Shown piece after piece: positions 34,779 through 45,427 of a stretch of 64,000 bases of DNA (position 1 is the first letter of the stretch; the number at the start of each line of letters is the position of its first letter). Made by a program: the position numbers and the translations under genes. The notes beneath the pieces are model-generated. The model made no database searches. It was not told where the DNA came from and worked only from the letters and a program-made list of their open reading frames with translations. The stretch is from Lepraria neglecta (lineage: Eukaryota; Ascomycota; Lecanoromycetes; Lecanorales; Stereocaulaceae): positions 1,798,001-1,862,000 of the forward strand of contig CM065648.1 in assembly GCA_033220425.1 (NCBI GenBank), read 5' to 3'.

Positions 34779-34900
34779 CAAGCAAGTTGGTGATCATGTG
34801 GCTCGAGTGTTTGTATCTAAATTCCTGTCAGGATGGAATGAAAGTACTTTACTAGTTGAAGCTCATATGGCAGTCCATGGAGCAGGAAATTCACCATATG
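34779..34900 (+). pseudogene. duplicated fragment of the LEU2 3' end
   Basis: The sequence encodes [10 protein letters not shown] followed by a KFLSG-like end. The LEU2 gene at 20320-21747 ends [19 protein letters not shown]. Identity continues beyond the stop into the LEU2 3' untranslated region: TCATATGGCAGTCCAT is shared exactly. The LEU2 stop TGA is changed here to TGG. The fragment is on the + strand while LEU2 is on the - strand, so the copy is inverted. It has no promoter or catalytic part and is a dead duplicate. Confidence 0.8.
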
Positions 34901-35234
34901 GACTATCATGATCGAGACTAGTGGTGGCGAAGGCCAGTCATCCGTGCTGAATGATGACGGGCGGAACCAAATTGCTGCTCGAATTCTTGCTAACAGCGGG
35001 CTAATGCCCATTGGAGATTTTTAAGTTCTGGCCCTGTTGCAAACTGCCAATGACCGCTATTGGATTCCCGAGAAGCGGCTATCTGTCTAGAAGACACTCG
35101 TTAGCAGAGACTTACAGCCGAACAAGGTGGTCTCACCCCTCAAGAAATGCACGTTTGCCGCCTCACGCAGCTGTGATCATGATCATCCAGCCTCAAAGTC
35201 CATCCATCCCTTATCAATTTCCGCTCTCCCCAAT
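34901..35234. other. intergenic between the LEU2 fragment and APC10
   Basis: No gene seen; contains the 3' region of the APC10 gene, which runs leftward. Confidence 0.35.
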
Positions 35235-36185
35235 TCAACGTATCTCCGGCTCCCCCATCCACTCAGGCCACTCAGGCGGTTCGCCCACCCCAACCTCCTC
35301 ATCTCCCTCATTCGGCCCCTCACCCTTACCCTTCCCGCTACCTCCCCCACCACCAATCCCATCCCACCCCATCCCCTGCCTCGGCACCTCCCTTTCATCC
35401 CTAGCAAAAATCTGCACACCCCTAACATGCGTATCTTTCCCATTCTGATGGTTCTCGAGCACGCGCACTTGCACGATGAAAGCACGGAGTTCTGCTTTTC
35501 CGCCGATGCCGACCCCGTCCAAGTCGACGTCGACCCAGCCCCGGGGCTCTTCGCCGCGCCATTCGGCGAAAGGGAGGAGGTCGTGGAGACCGGTTCCGCT
35601 GGGTAACCACCACCATGTTAGCATATTCCTCGTCCCATTTTTGAGATTGAGAGGGGAGGTTGGAGGGGTGGGAAGAGATAGAAGAGTAGACGTACCCCCA
35701 AAAACTCATCCTAGTAGGCGTATAACTCTCATCAAGCAAGAAATCGAGATAAACCCTCATCTTCACAATCTTCACCAATTTGCAGAAATGGATCGTGAGC
35801 AGATGCGGCTGCGGGCCATCGCTCTGCCAGAAGTGGCTCGGTGAGTGGGATAGGAGGGCGTCGATGCCGCAGTTGGGCTTGGAGGTGCTGACTTGCCAGC
35901 TGGCGAGGGAGGAGATTTCGCGGAGGTGGGGGGGAGGTGCGGGTCTTGTGCTGTGAGAGGGGGGAATTAGTGAGGACGATTGTGGCGGGAGGGAGAGGAG
36001 AGGAACGGAGGGGAAGGAGGGGAGAAGGTATGGTGAGGGAGGACGAGGGAGAGCGTACTAGGATCGAGCGTCAATGGATCCTCTTCAGTCATTTCATCGA
36101 CGTCGGCATCATCGACCATTTCCTGCAGCGTGTTGGGGTCGTGGTCGGCATGGTTGGTGGGCGAGTTAGCTGCAATATTAGCCAT
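35235..36185 (-). CDS. APC10: anaphase-promoting complex subunit 10 (DOC domain), about 248 aa
   Basis: Likely exons 36059-36185, 35696-35950 and 35235-35598. Conserved DOC-domain parts are plain: LREISSLASWQVSTSKPNCG, then FWQSDGPQPHLLTIHFCKLV, MRVYLDFLLDESYTPTRMSF, TGLHDLLPFAEWRG, FIVQVRVLENHQNGKDTHVR and GVQIFARD. APC10 helps the APC/C ubiquitin ligase recognise substrates through the D-box. Intron 2 (35599-35695) is in order. The exon 1-exon 2 join (GTACGC donor at 36058, CACAG acceptor at 35951) leaves the frame one base short. A run of seven G/C at 35928-35934 in exon 2 could be one base short in the sequence, or the start is elsewhere. The C-terminus has an unusual Gly/Glu-rich extension. 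Identity is sure; the 5' model is not. Confidence 0.85.
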
Positions 36186-36684
36186 GTTAGCTAGTCTGGT
36201 CACTCTCGAAGCTCTGATCCTATCACAAGCTTCGTCAGGATGTAATAATCAAGTTTGTTATTGTAGAACTCACTGCTCAAGCGTATTCACCGGATTTATC
36301 GGTCCTAAGACAGGGCTGGGAGTGGGACTAGGAGCGGCCCAGATGAGAAGTTCCAGAAGGAGATTTTAGAGGATGTAATCTTCTCTAAGAGCAAAGTTCG
36401 TGCCGATAACGAAAGCTAAGGAGTTAACGATAGGGACGACAACGTGTCTAGAAAGCGATTTTGGGTCAAAGAGAAGTGTTAGAAGCAGGATGTTGGGAAG
36501 TAGGAACTACCAGTGTAGGCCAAAAACCAAAGATTTGTGAACAAAGATAATTACGTATAGCGAACCCAAAGCTTCCAGCGCCTACGCTGCATCCTTCCCA
36601 TACATAAACGGTCAAGTAACAGTATTATGCTACAATAGATACAATCACCTATCGCCTCCTCTCCACCTCAAGTCCGCTTAAATT
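36186..36684. other. intergenic between APC10 start and the ABCG relic end
   Basis: No gene seen; includes the APC10 promoter. Confidence 0.35.
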
Positions 36685-38766
36685 TCATAACCCCCAACCC
36701 AGCACTCTATAACCGAGCACAATCCCCAGCGTAATGCCCACCCATTTCCCTGTGTTCCCATTCTCATACTCAAACTGCTCCAGCACGCCTTTGCCATCAA
36801 TCATACAATGTGGCTGCAGAGCAGTCTGGTACATACACTGACAACTAGCGCCACAGTCGTAGTTCCGGTAGCCGAATTCGTTGACCATCATGCCGCGGAA
36901 GACGTAACCTTGCTGTGGCAGGCGACACAAGTCAGCTTGCTTTCGTAGTTCTCGGTTGGAGGGGATGTAGGATGGTTGAGGGAGGGAGGGGGTAAAGAAG
37001 GGACGGAGGCTCACGTAGTCGATATAATGAAAACAGTATTTCCAAAACGGATTCAGAATTTTGGGTGAGACCAAGAAACCACCAAACGCTCATCCACAGC
37101 CCATTCACGAAGGCCACAAGCGCTAGAGAAAGTTCGGGAATATTGACGACATAAGCACGACCACCGATTCTCCAGCGAGCAAGTCCAAGAAAAGCCACAT
37201 CACCCACGTAAAAAACGCAGACGCCCCAGGTCTCAAATTCGTGAGAAAATAAACAATCGATGCGTAAAGTAGTGCGAGGAGGAACAGATACGGCAGTCCT
37301 ATCAGGAAATTCGCAAGCATGAACGCCGTAGGCCCATAGAGGCCGTTCGCTCGATTTTTGATAAAGGTTGTGCGGTCTTCGATGAAGGCGGGCACGTAGG
37401 CGACTGCCATGAAGAACATGAATGCCGTGCCGAAGAAGATCGCGTTGGTGAAGCGGCCGATGGATGATTGTGTTGGAGGTAAGCGCAGCCATGCTGTTCC
37501 CATGACGATTGCGAGGCCGATATTTATGATGAAGCAGGTGCCGTAGGCTACGATGTCGCGATAGCTCTTAATGAACGAGCGGTGGAGGAGTGCGAGGATG
37601 ACGTGGAAGAAACGTTTCTGTTTCTAGTCCTCTGCGAAGACTGAGTCGTTGTCATGCTCTGTATTCGCCACTGACTCATTGATGGCTTTAGCCTTAAATG
37701 ATTCCTGCCAGTCGGAGTGTAGTTTCTGCAGTCGCACTTTCGCGTCCGCTTCGTCTTGGGAGAAATCTGAGCTGGTAAGATCGAGGAGGAACTCGGCTGG
37801 ATTCATGTAGAGAGGGACAGAAGGGCGGTGCTGGACGAAATAAGAGCCTGCGGCTCCTGGCATTGGCGAGCCTATGCCTTCGAAATAGGGTTGGATTGAG
37901 GATACGGGGCCATTGTAGCAGGTTTGGCCGCCGGCCAGGAGGAGGATGTTGTCGAAGAGGTCGAAGGTTTGGAAGGAGGGTTGGTGGATGCTTGCTATAA
38001 CGATCAACTGTTCTTTTTGTCAACACTGCGCGGAGAGCTACGTGAAAGCTTATTGGTAGGAGCTGCACACCTTGTGCTTCTTGAGTGCTGATTTCAGATA
38101 TTTGATCACTTCGTAACTTGCAGTGAAATCCAATCCGTTGGTTGGCTCATCCAGGAAGAGAATCTGAGGAGCTGTGATCAGCCGGCTGGCGATCGAGAGT
38201 CGTCGTTTCTGTCCTCCAGATATGGCTTTCCGATAGGGCGTGCCGACGATACTATGAGCTTGATTTTGCAAACCAAATATCGAAAGCAATTCACCAACAC
38301 GTCATGCGCGTTCATGGCTTGGAACCTTGCTTTAGGTAGGTCAGAACAGTCCCTTTGCCGTGAAAGATATCTCACCTGTCTAAAGAGAGTCGGGCAGCGA
38401 AGTCCAAGGTCTCGCGGACTGTTAGAGAACCAATCAATGCGTCTCCTTGCTCAACAAAGGAGCTAATCTCTTGAAACTTCATTTCTGTAACACATTTCGA
38501 GCCATTGACTTTGATGGTGTCGCTGGCTTCGAGCTTGTCTCCAAAGCCTCGGTGGGCAAGGAAGTTCAGTAGCGTTGTCTTTCCACTGCCTGAAGGGCCC
38601 ATGAGGCCCAAAAGCTGTCCTAGACAGGAGATTATTCACAGCTTGCTCTATGCGCTCGAAGTACCGTACCAGCCTTAGCATGCCCATCTATCTACGCGAG
38701 GATAGACTTCGGATGCAGATCGCTCCTCCAATCGTGTTCTACGGTGACATCCATGTTGTGCCATGC
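36685..38766 (-). pseudogene. ABCG-type half-transporter gene with stops and frameshifts
   Basis: Order on the reverse strand: start region WHNMDVTVEHDW (about 38764), Walker A GLMGPSGSGKTTLLNFLAHR, a Q-loop region, ABC signature ISGGQKRRLSIASRL, Walker B ILFLDEPTNGLD, H-loop IASIHQPS, and then six-helix membrane domain parts (LLHRSFIKSYRDIVAYG, AVAYVPAFIEDRTTFIKNRA, LLAGESVVVLMSSIFPNF, NPFWKYCFHYIDY). Defects: a frame slip just before GQLLGLMG; TGA at 38304-38302 (CGA-type); TAG at 37626-37624; a frame slip after FPNF (about 37125); another near 37075. The fungal ABCG family exports lipids or xenobiotics. Several defects together rule out a functional protein. Confidence 0.75.
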
Positions 38767-39215
38767 TAGGCTATGAATTGTACTGTTCTGCAGATAAGTG
38801 TCGTGCCTTTTTATACTACGAATTAAGTTTTTGTCCAGGTAAGCTTCGTCAACAGCATCTTTTCAACATCTCGGATGCTCTCGCTAGCTTCTTTCATTGC
38901 GAGATTCAAGTGCTGGAGGCTTCGCAGTGGCTGAGCTTTGAAAAAATTGGGCAACAGACGGCGTTCTTGAAGAAAGTGTATATACTCGAGAAAGAAATAG
39001 GATCAGCGAGAACAAAAGAGAAACCTTTGTAACAACACGAAAGACGAGCGGAGTCAGTGAGCGCGCCTTCAGCTGGCACCATGACAGCCATCATCGACGC
39101 GAGATCACTAGAAAAGAACCGTTGAACTCTACTAGGCAAGCGCAGGCCTCTTTTGTAGTTTGTACAGCTGACTTGGCATCTGTCGTACCATACAATGGGT
39201 ACGAGAGAATTGCGC
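38767..39215. other. intergenic, nothing recognised
   Basis: No gene or repeat identified between the ABCG relic start and the LTR-like segment. Confidence 0.35.
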
Positions 39216-39452
39216 TGTTGCAACTTAGTAGATGCTTAAGTATTAAGCATGATCGGTCAAATGTCCATGATCGGTAGGGTTTTGTGATGGGTTCGTACCC
39301 GGGAATGAGGAGCTTAGCTGGACTTAGCTCACTCCTGGGGCGTCTTTAGTGGTAACGCGGCTCCAAACGAGCGCGAGTGACAGCCTCTTTAGGGCTAAGT
39401 CATGCTCAATAAACCAGCCACAAATCTCGACCGTTTCCAGCTGAACGCAACA
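39216..39452. mobile_element. second candidate LTR (237 bp)
   Basis: Starts TGTTGC and ends GCAACA, an inverted pair with TG...CA ends. It is followed at once by TTTGGTAGGG, which could be a primer-binding site for an initiator-tRNA type primer. A short palindrome (ATGCTTAA-GTA-TTAAGCAT) lies at about 39232-39250, and the word ATGATCGGT occurs twice soon after. No target duplication or gag-pol was found. The evidence is weak but consistent with a decayed LTR element. Confidence 0.35.
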
Positions 39453-40767
39453 TTTGGTAGGGTCGTCGTTTCGCTTGTGCAGGTCATCCTAAAATGGCGC
39501 TAGTTGGACGAGGCTCGCAAGCAGGTCTACGCGATGATGCCTCTGTCGATCCTCGAAGGCTCACTTTTTCTCATAATAATAGATGTCCCGTGCATATCGA
39601 GTCCTTGGGTCGTTCTTTTCAACGGTTCCAAGGCGTCGTCATTATAGTCGTTATCGTAGTGTCCGCGTGACTTGTTAATCAGCACCCGCAGAGTTTACCT
39701 GGACCCTGACTCCGGTGACTCAGGGTAAGGCTGGGTAAGGAGGTATTTGCAATACCCTGGAGAGTACTGATCGCAGATTGAGGAAGGCGAGGAGGTATCT
39801 GGTGTACCAATTTCATGGGTGACGGATATCCCGCCAAGGCCTCCCGTTCTCATCGCTGCTGCATTATACGCAAATCAAGATCTAGAGCCTCTGGGATGCT
39901 AGTCACGAGCCGCAAGCCTCTGGGCAGCTTCTTGGTACGTCAGCAAAATCGAACGTGGCCCGAACGTGGCCCCAGAAGCCCGACGTGCGCCCGGGGCCGC
40001 ACGGGCGCCTCACCCAGATACCGGTCCGACATGCGCTCGGGCCACGCCAATCGCGGCTAAGGGTGCCCCGTGCAAGCCCCCGGGCCAACTTTTAATTAGT
40101 ATAAGATAGCGGCGGAAACCCCCTGACTAGTCTCGCAGCGACCCTTGGCTAGTCCCCGTAGTCCCTTGGCAAGCTACAACGGGCGCATACTGCTGCACTC
40201 TAACACAGGTGTCGCGCACGGCTGTCGCGCACGGCTATCGTACCGTTGTCGCAACCCCTGGGCGCATCACCCCCGCGAGAAAATCGCGCGAATCGATCGA
40301 TTCCAGCATCGCGTTGGGGGTAATCCCCAGGGCTGCTCCAGGCGGGGGTTCCCGAGTGCTCCGGTCGATCATCGAACATCAAAAATAATCATATAGGGCT
40401 GAAAACACGTGACTTGGGCCGAGGGCCCCCCGAGGCGCCTGGGGCCCCTGAAGTAGCTCGCGCTTTGGCTTGGGGCTGCTGGGGCCGGGTTCGAATTTGC
40501 CGACGTACCTACGTATCGGAAACAATAGGGGATAGTGGTGCTGGCATCCGCACCTTACGACTGGTCATCATTTGACGGCGCGAGGCCTTCTGTCGTGCAT
40601 CGAGAGGAAGTATAATTATAATTCGGCGTGAGAGTTTCGCGTCCATGGTTTTGGGCTTGCCAAAATATTTATAAGAATCCTGCCGCAGATGCTTGTTTAG
40701 TGAATTATTTAGACTTCATATCTTTATCTGGAGATCTCGTTAGCGAAGCTCGCATCCAAAGGTCAGA
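39453..40767. other. GC- and CpG-rich island, no gene
   Basis: About 39930-40520 is much richer in GC and CpG than the rest (CGCGCACGG, GGGGCCCC, GCCCGGGGCCGCACGGGC). It contains a short tandem CTGTCGCGCACGG-type repeat near 40207-40235. No reading frame with family resemblance. It may be an unusual repeat or foreign DNA. The right end (from about 40600) is the promoter of the next gene. Confidence 0.4.
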
Positions 40768-42501
40768 ATGAGGCTGTTCTACTCAAAAGATGGGTTAGAG
40801 AACACCGGAAAGATTCCCTCGAGTATTACCAAAGGCACCAGCGTGTACTCAACACCGGTCGAATCCATCAGGAAGAGAGAATACCCGTTACTTGAAAGTA
40901 TCGTACACCCGTTCACCTATTCTCCAGCACATATAAATAACTGAACCTCAGAAACGACATACCTCGACCATGCCGGAACCACTCCATTTCCAAAATCTCT
41001 TATAAAAGACTTCGAGAAAGATATGAAATCTCACCTCTTCGGGAATCCTCACTCTAATTCGCCGTCATCAATGCTATCAACAGACCGCGTAGAATCCACC
41101 AGGATCCAGGCGCTTCACTTCTTCAAAGCAGACCCCGAACTCTTCGATTTGATCTTCGTCGCGAATGCCACTGCGGCCATCAAGTTGGTCATGGATTGCA
41201 TGTCCGATTATAGCCGGAGCAAGGAGTCGAATGGCTTCTGGTACGGCTATCACGGAGACTCTCATACCTCGTTGGTTGGCGTGAGAGAAGTAGCTGGGAT
41301 GGAATCAAGGTGCTTCGCGTCAGATGAGGAGGTCGAAGAGTGGCTTGGTCATCCTGAGCGATCCCCACGCGCATATGGAGAAAACCTACCAAACGTTGAG
41401 GAAAAATTACGGCTGTTTGCGTACCCAGCGCAAAGCAACATGAACGGAAGACGGCTGCCATTAGACTGGCCTGGTCGGTTGAGGAACACGACTTCAGAAA
41501 GTCGCGAAGTATATAGCCTTCTGGATGCCGCAGCCTTTGTACCTACAGGTCAATTAGATTTTAGCGACTGGAAGAACGCACCAGACTTCACCGCATTGAG
41601 TTTCTACAAGATCTTCGGCTTCCCTGATCTTGGAGCGCTGATCGTACGAAAAGCTTCTGGCCATGTTTTGAAGGAGCGACGATATTTTGGTGGTGGGACT
41701 GTTGAAATGGTCATCAATGGTAATGCGAACGACGCATGGCACGCAAGAAAAGCTGCCTCGTTGCACCAGATGTTGGAAGATGGAACGTCGGCCTTCCACA
41801 GTATTGCTGCGTTGCAATTGGCACTGAAGACACATAGGCGACTTTTCGGATCGATGGGAAATGTTTCGAAGCACACGTGCCATCTCATCAGAATCCTTCA
41901 TGAAGAGATGTCCATCCTTTACCACCAAAACGGTTTGCAGGTCTGTAAAGTATACAAAGGTACGGCGTCCGAATACGGTGAGAGCAGGACCCAAGGTCCT
42001 ACAATAGCATTCAATGTGCGAGACAGCAATGGGAACTGGATAGGAAAGTCGGATTTCGAGAGACTTGCCATCATCAAAAACATCCAAATAAGAACTGGAG
42101 GATTATGCAATCCAGGCGGTATCGCCTCTTCCTTGCAGTACTCTCCGACTGAGATGCGTGAAAACTTCGACGACGGAGTGCGTTGCGGGAACGAGCTTGA
42201 CGAGATGCACGGGAAGCCAACAGGCGTCGTACGCGTGAGTCTCGGCGCGATGAGCAGCATGAAAGACATCAAGCGGTTCATGGAATTCATGCAGCTCTTT
42301 GTGGAGCAGACACCGAGCAGGGCTCCAGATTCGAAGGCCGTGGTCCAGGTGAAAGAGGTCAATGTCCCTACTAGATGTCCCGTTGCTGCATGCATCAATA
42401 TCTTTGGGTCAAGAGAGGAGCTGTGGTCTCATCTGCCTTGTCATAAGAATGAGGTCAGGAATAGGTATTCCAGACGGAGACGGCTCATTTGCCAAGGTTG
42501 A
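40768..42501 (+). CDS. Moco-sulfurase-like class V aminotransferase with C-terminal C2H2 finger, about 559 aa
   Basis: Two exons, 40768-40897 and 40952-42501; the intron (GTATCG...TCAG, 54 bp) splits a Lys codon. N-terminal motifs fit molybdenum-cofactor sulfurase NifS-like domains: REYPLLE, TYLDHAGTTP, HLFGNPHSNSPSS, FVANATAAIKLV, GFWYGYHGDSHTSLVGVRE. The PLP lysine is Lys263 in LSFYKIFGFPDLGAL, and the motif TGGLCNPGG holds the conserved active-site-type Cys. Family members usually carry a C-terminal MOSC domain (total about 800 aa). Here it is absent; the end instead has CPVAAC...HLPCH, a C-x4-C-x12-H-x3-H finger at residues 519-541, then a basic tail. So it is a NifS-type enzyme without the usual Moco-binding part. 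It could serve a secondary-metabolite or other desulfurase role. Confidence 0.85.
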
Positions 42502-42964
42502 TGGACGTCAAGATCGAGAATTCTGTAAAGACTCTTGAAATTATGGACCGACCACGGATATCGCGAGGATGTTGGCAATGGAATCATCTGCGGTTTCCAG
42601 GACAAGAAGCAGGAAAAGATGACAGCGGTTGTTGCACTGAGATGAAATGCATGTACGCTTAGACGTGGGCCGCTGTTTCGCTTTTTCGAGGCAAACTAGC
42701 ATGAGTCGGTCACTACAACGAGAAGTAACGGTCATTGATTCCGGGGTCAAGAGACAAGGGAGATCAGCAATAAAGGGAGTCCTTGGAACGCGTTAGAACG
42801 CTTCCAATAAAGCTGCTGGTCGAGCTTTTTAGATTTCAACATCCAAAGTGTATTCGATCCAATCACGGCAGACAAATTTTATCCTTGTAGACAATCTTCG
42901 TTGAATCAGTCAAGCATCGCAGTACCGACCTCTATCTCGAGGTCTTCCTCCACTTCACTCATCA
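42502..42964. other. intergenic, nothing recognised
   Basis: Between the sulfurase-like gene and the broken Cys-rich gene; no gene seen. Confidence 0.35.
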
Positions 42965-44142
42965 ATGGCTTCATACGCTCCATTCATGTGTGAAAAGACC
43001 GCAGCTGAAGGGTACAGTTGGCTTGGTATCAACGATGATTCCACGCCTGACAAGAACATTGGTGTCGCATGTTATTCCAGATGCTCAGGCCACACAACTT
43101 GGGGCGCTGATGCCTTGGGAGCATTGAAGGCAATTGCCCATGAGAGAAAATCTCGATTCCTTCTCTTCATAATCTCCATCCACAAGCATCTGACCGACAG
43201 CAACGTTACTATTGGCAAAGACATTCCCCACTGAGTTGGCTGAGTCGGTGACTTCTCCAGGCCCCGAACATGTCGAGAACGAGCACTCCGAGAATGAGCA
43301 CTTCGAGAACGAGTTCTCCTCTCATACGGCTGCGAGCACTTCATCAGACAGTGAGATGGTGGAGGACGAGTATGGAGAAGTCCAAGGTACCCCAGAGGAG
43401 AGCGAGCGGGAGTCAGAGCTGACGAGTCTCTCCACGGAAGCGGATACCACCCCTTCGAGCGACGAGACTATTGCAGTTAGAACTTAGTGAAGAGGTGGGC
43501 TGCATGTAAGATATTTGGACAGGGACAATATCACCTAGCGCTGTCGAAGAATGTTGTGCGGAGATCGTTGACGGAGGATGTCCTAACGGACAAATTATGC
43601 AGCGTTGTAAGGACTATGGATGGCTGCTCGATGAGGGATCATGCTCGAAGTGTCACGGAATGTGTGAGGCATGTGGTCTGGGAAAGATAGATGGACACTG
43701 TCTCGGCTGTGAGGGAGGCGAAGAGAGCGAAGAGGACGATGAGATCGTGTTCGACGACACGAACAGCATATGGAGATGCATCTTCTGCCAATGAGAGGTA
43801 GAAGCAGACGACGACGACGACGGCAATTGCCACTGCCTGAACGAGAGAGGGAAGGCGCACTACATTGAGCTATCCAATTGCCTGGACTTTGAGCCAGCAG
43901 CTTCATGCAGCTCTGATGACGACTCCTCTGATGAAGAGCCCAATAGCGAAGACGACCGCTTCATCGACGATGAAGAGGTGCTCATTGAGGCCGAGTTCGA
44001 TGCTGCGATGGAGACCACAAACTTTGCAGCGCTCCAACATCATTGACTGTGAGCCTATGGACATGTGATCGATTTCATTTTGGCTTTGATGCTTACAACA
44101 CTAGCGAGCTTTTGGAGCTTGATTACTCTCTGGAGCTATCAC
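42965..44142 (+). pseudogene. Cys-rich fungal gene of unknown function, broken
   Basis: Possible start at 42965 (MASYAPFMCEKTAAEG). The clear part is 43540-43794: AVEECCAEIVDGGCPNGQ, YGWLLDEGSCSKCHGMCEAC and IDGHCLGCEGGEE, a set of CxxC pairs seen in a group of uncharacterised ascomycete proteins. TGA at 43792-43794 (TGG expected) cuts the frame, which continues through acidic sequence (EVEADDDDDGNCHCLNE) to about 44046. FHFGFDAYNTSELLELDYSL follows in another frame up to 44142. Before it, 43260-43325 encodes a short EN-rich repeat (ENEHSENEHFENEF). At least one stop and one frameshift; the exact exon structure is uncertain. Confidence 0.5.
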
Positions 44143-45427
44143 GTAAGTCTATGAGCCAAAGACACGCAATCATTGTACTAAGATCTTCCTAGGTAGGGAA
44201 CAAGCTCCGCTACGTGGGCTCAAACTTTGTGGTGCGCTGATAGGTAAGACATCCTTATGCATGCGTACCATGGACTCTCCATGAAAGCGTTTCGCTATCA
44301 AGCCTGCGAATCGTTCTGATTAGATACCGAGGTTCAATTCTGTGAATTTTGTCCGAGGTGGAAGTCTCGGCAGGAACAATAGGCTTGAGGCGCAGGGGTC
44401 ACACGACAGAACTACTCATGGTACCTCCAATAGCGGATCACCGCCCGGTACTCGTAATCTGATCCAACTTCCTGACCTGGGCACACCGAGCCCTTGCACA
44501 TCCATGATCTTGTATGATGATTACGTCAATGACGACGGTCTACGAGCGGGTTCGAGATAGCCTTGTGAAGCTATACAGAAGAGCTTTCCTGCCACAACAG
44601 AGACATCTTCATCGCCGAACGGTCTTTCAGGAACTCTTTATCCTTCGAGGAGTCGAGAAATCAGCCCAGGCGACGTTGCCAACAACCCGGGGTTTTTAGA
44701 GCCTTTTTAGATGCGATTGGTTCGGCTGGGGGCTGAAAGCTAATAATACCCCCTGAGATCCCCCTAAGGTTTGCCTAAGGACCCCCCGCCGCGGCCTGTA
44801 ACCGACCTTCCCTGCAAGTTCATTGTGCCGGCTGCATGTTAGGTCATCGTGCGCCTTCTCGAAGACTTCCGCTGCATCGTTCCCCTTGCTCCATCCCGCC
44901 CATGGGGCATGGGGACGTGTTTCAGAATGGTAACAATGTTAGACGGTAGGACGGCTTACATTGGGATCTGCTCCATGTCTCGGCCGCCGTGGGATGTCGA
45001 GGCTCAGACGATCCCATTGGCATCTTTAATAACCAACTCGTGTTCCATGCTGCGCCATGCGCAAACAACTATCCACCACGTCCACCATACGGAATTATTC
45101 ATATAGGCTTTCTCGCTGTTGTCGTCGATACGGGTTATCACGCTTCTGCGTCTGATGCTTCATGTCGAGTTTCACTTTTCCTCGCAAATCTTTCCACAAT
45201 AAGTAATTCGTATACCCTCGACAACCATTGCTCTGCGCTTGTCCCTTATCCTTAATTGATGTATTTATCAAAGGGCCCAAAGAAACTGTTGTCTGTCGTT
45301 TAATTGCATTGACGACATCCTATTGTTCTGCGCTATTGCGTTTGTTCTAAATCAATACCCAACAGCAATCTATGAGGACGCAGAAACCTTCGACCCTCCT
45401 TCTCTTGGAACTTCAAGATACATAATC
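44143..45427. other. intergenic, possible missing first exon of the next gene
   Basis: No supported gene. The next gene lacks a signal peptide in its present model, so an upstream exon with a leader may lie in this stretch, but I cannot place it. Confidence 0.3.

Noticed and set aside
35127-35606. long Pro-rich frames on the + strand over APC10
   Set aside because: They are shadows of the APC10 gene on the opposite strand.
40440-40500. possible tRNA or tRNA-derived SINE (TAGCTC then GGTTCGAAT)
   Set aside because: The two words are spaced roughly like A and B boxes, but the T-arm and acceptor stem do not pair; kept only as part of the GC island.
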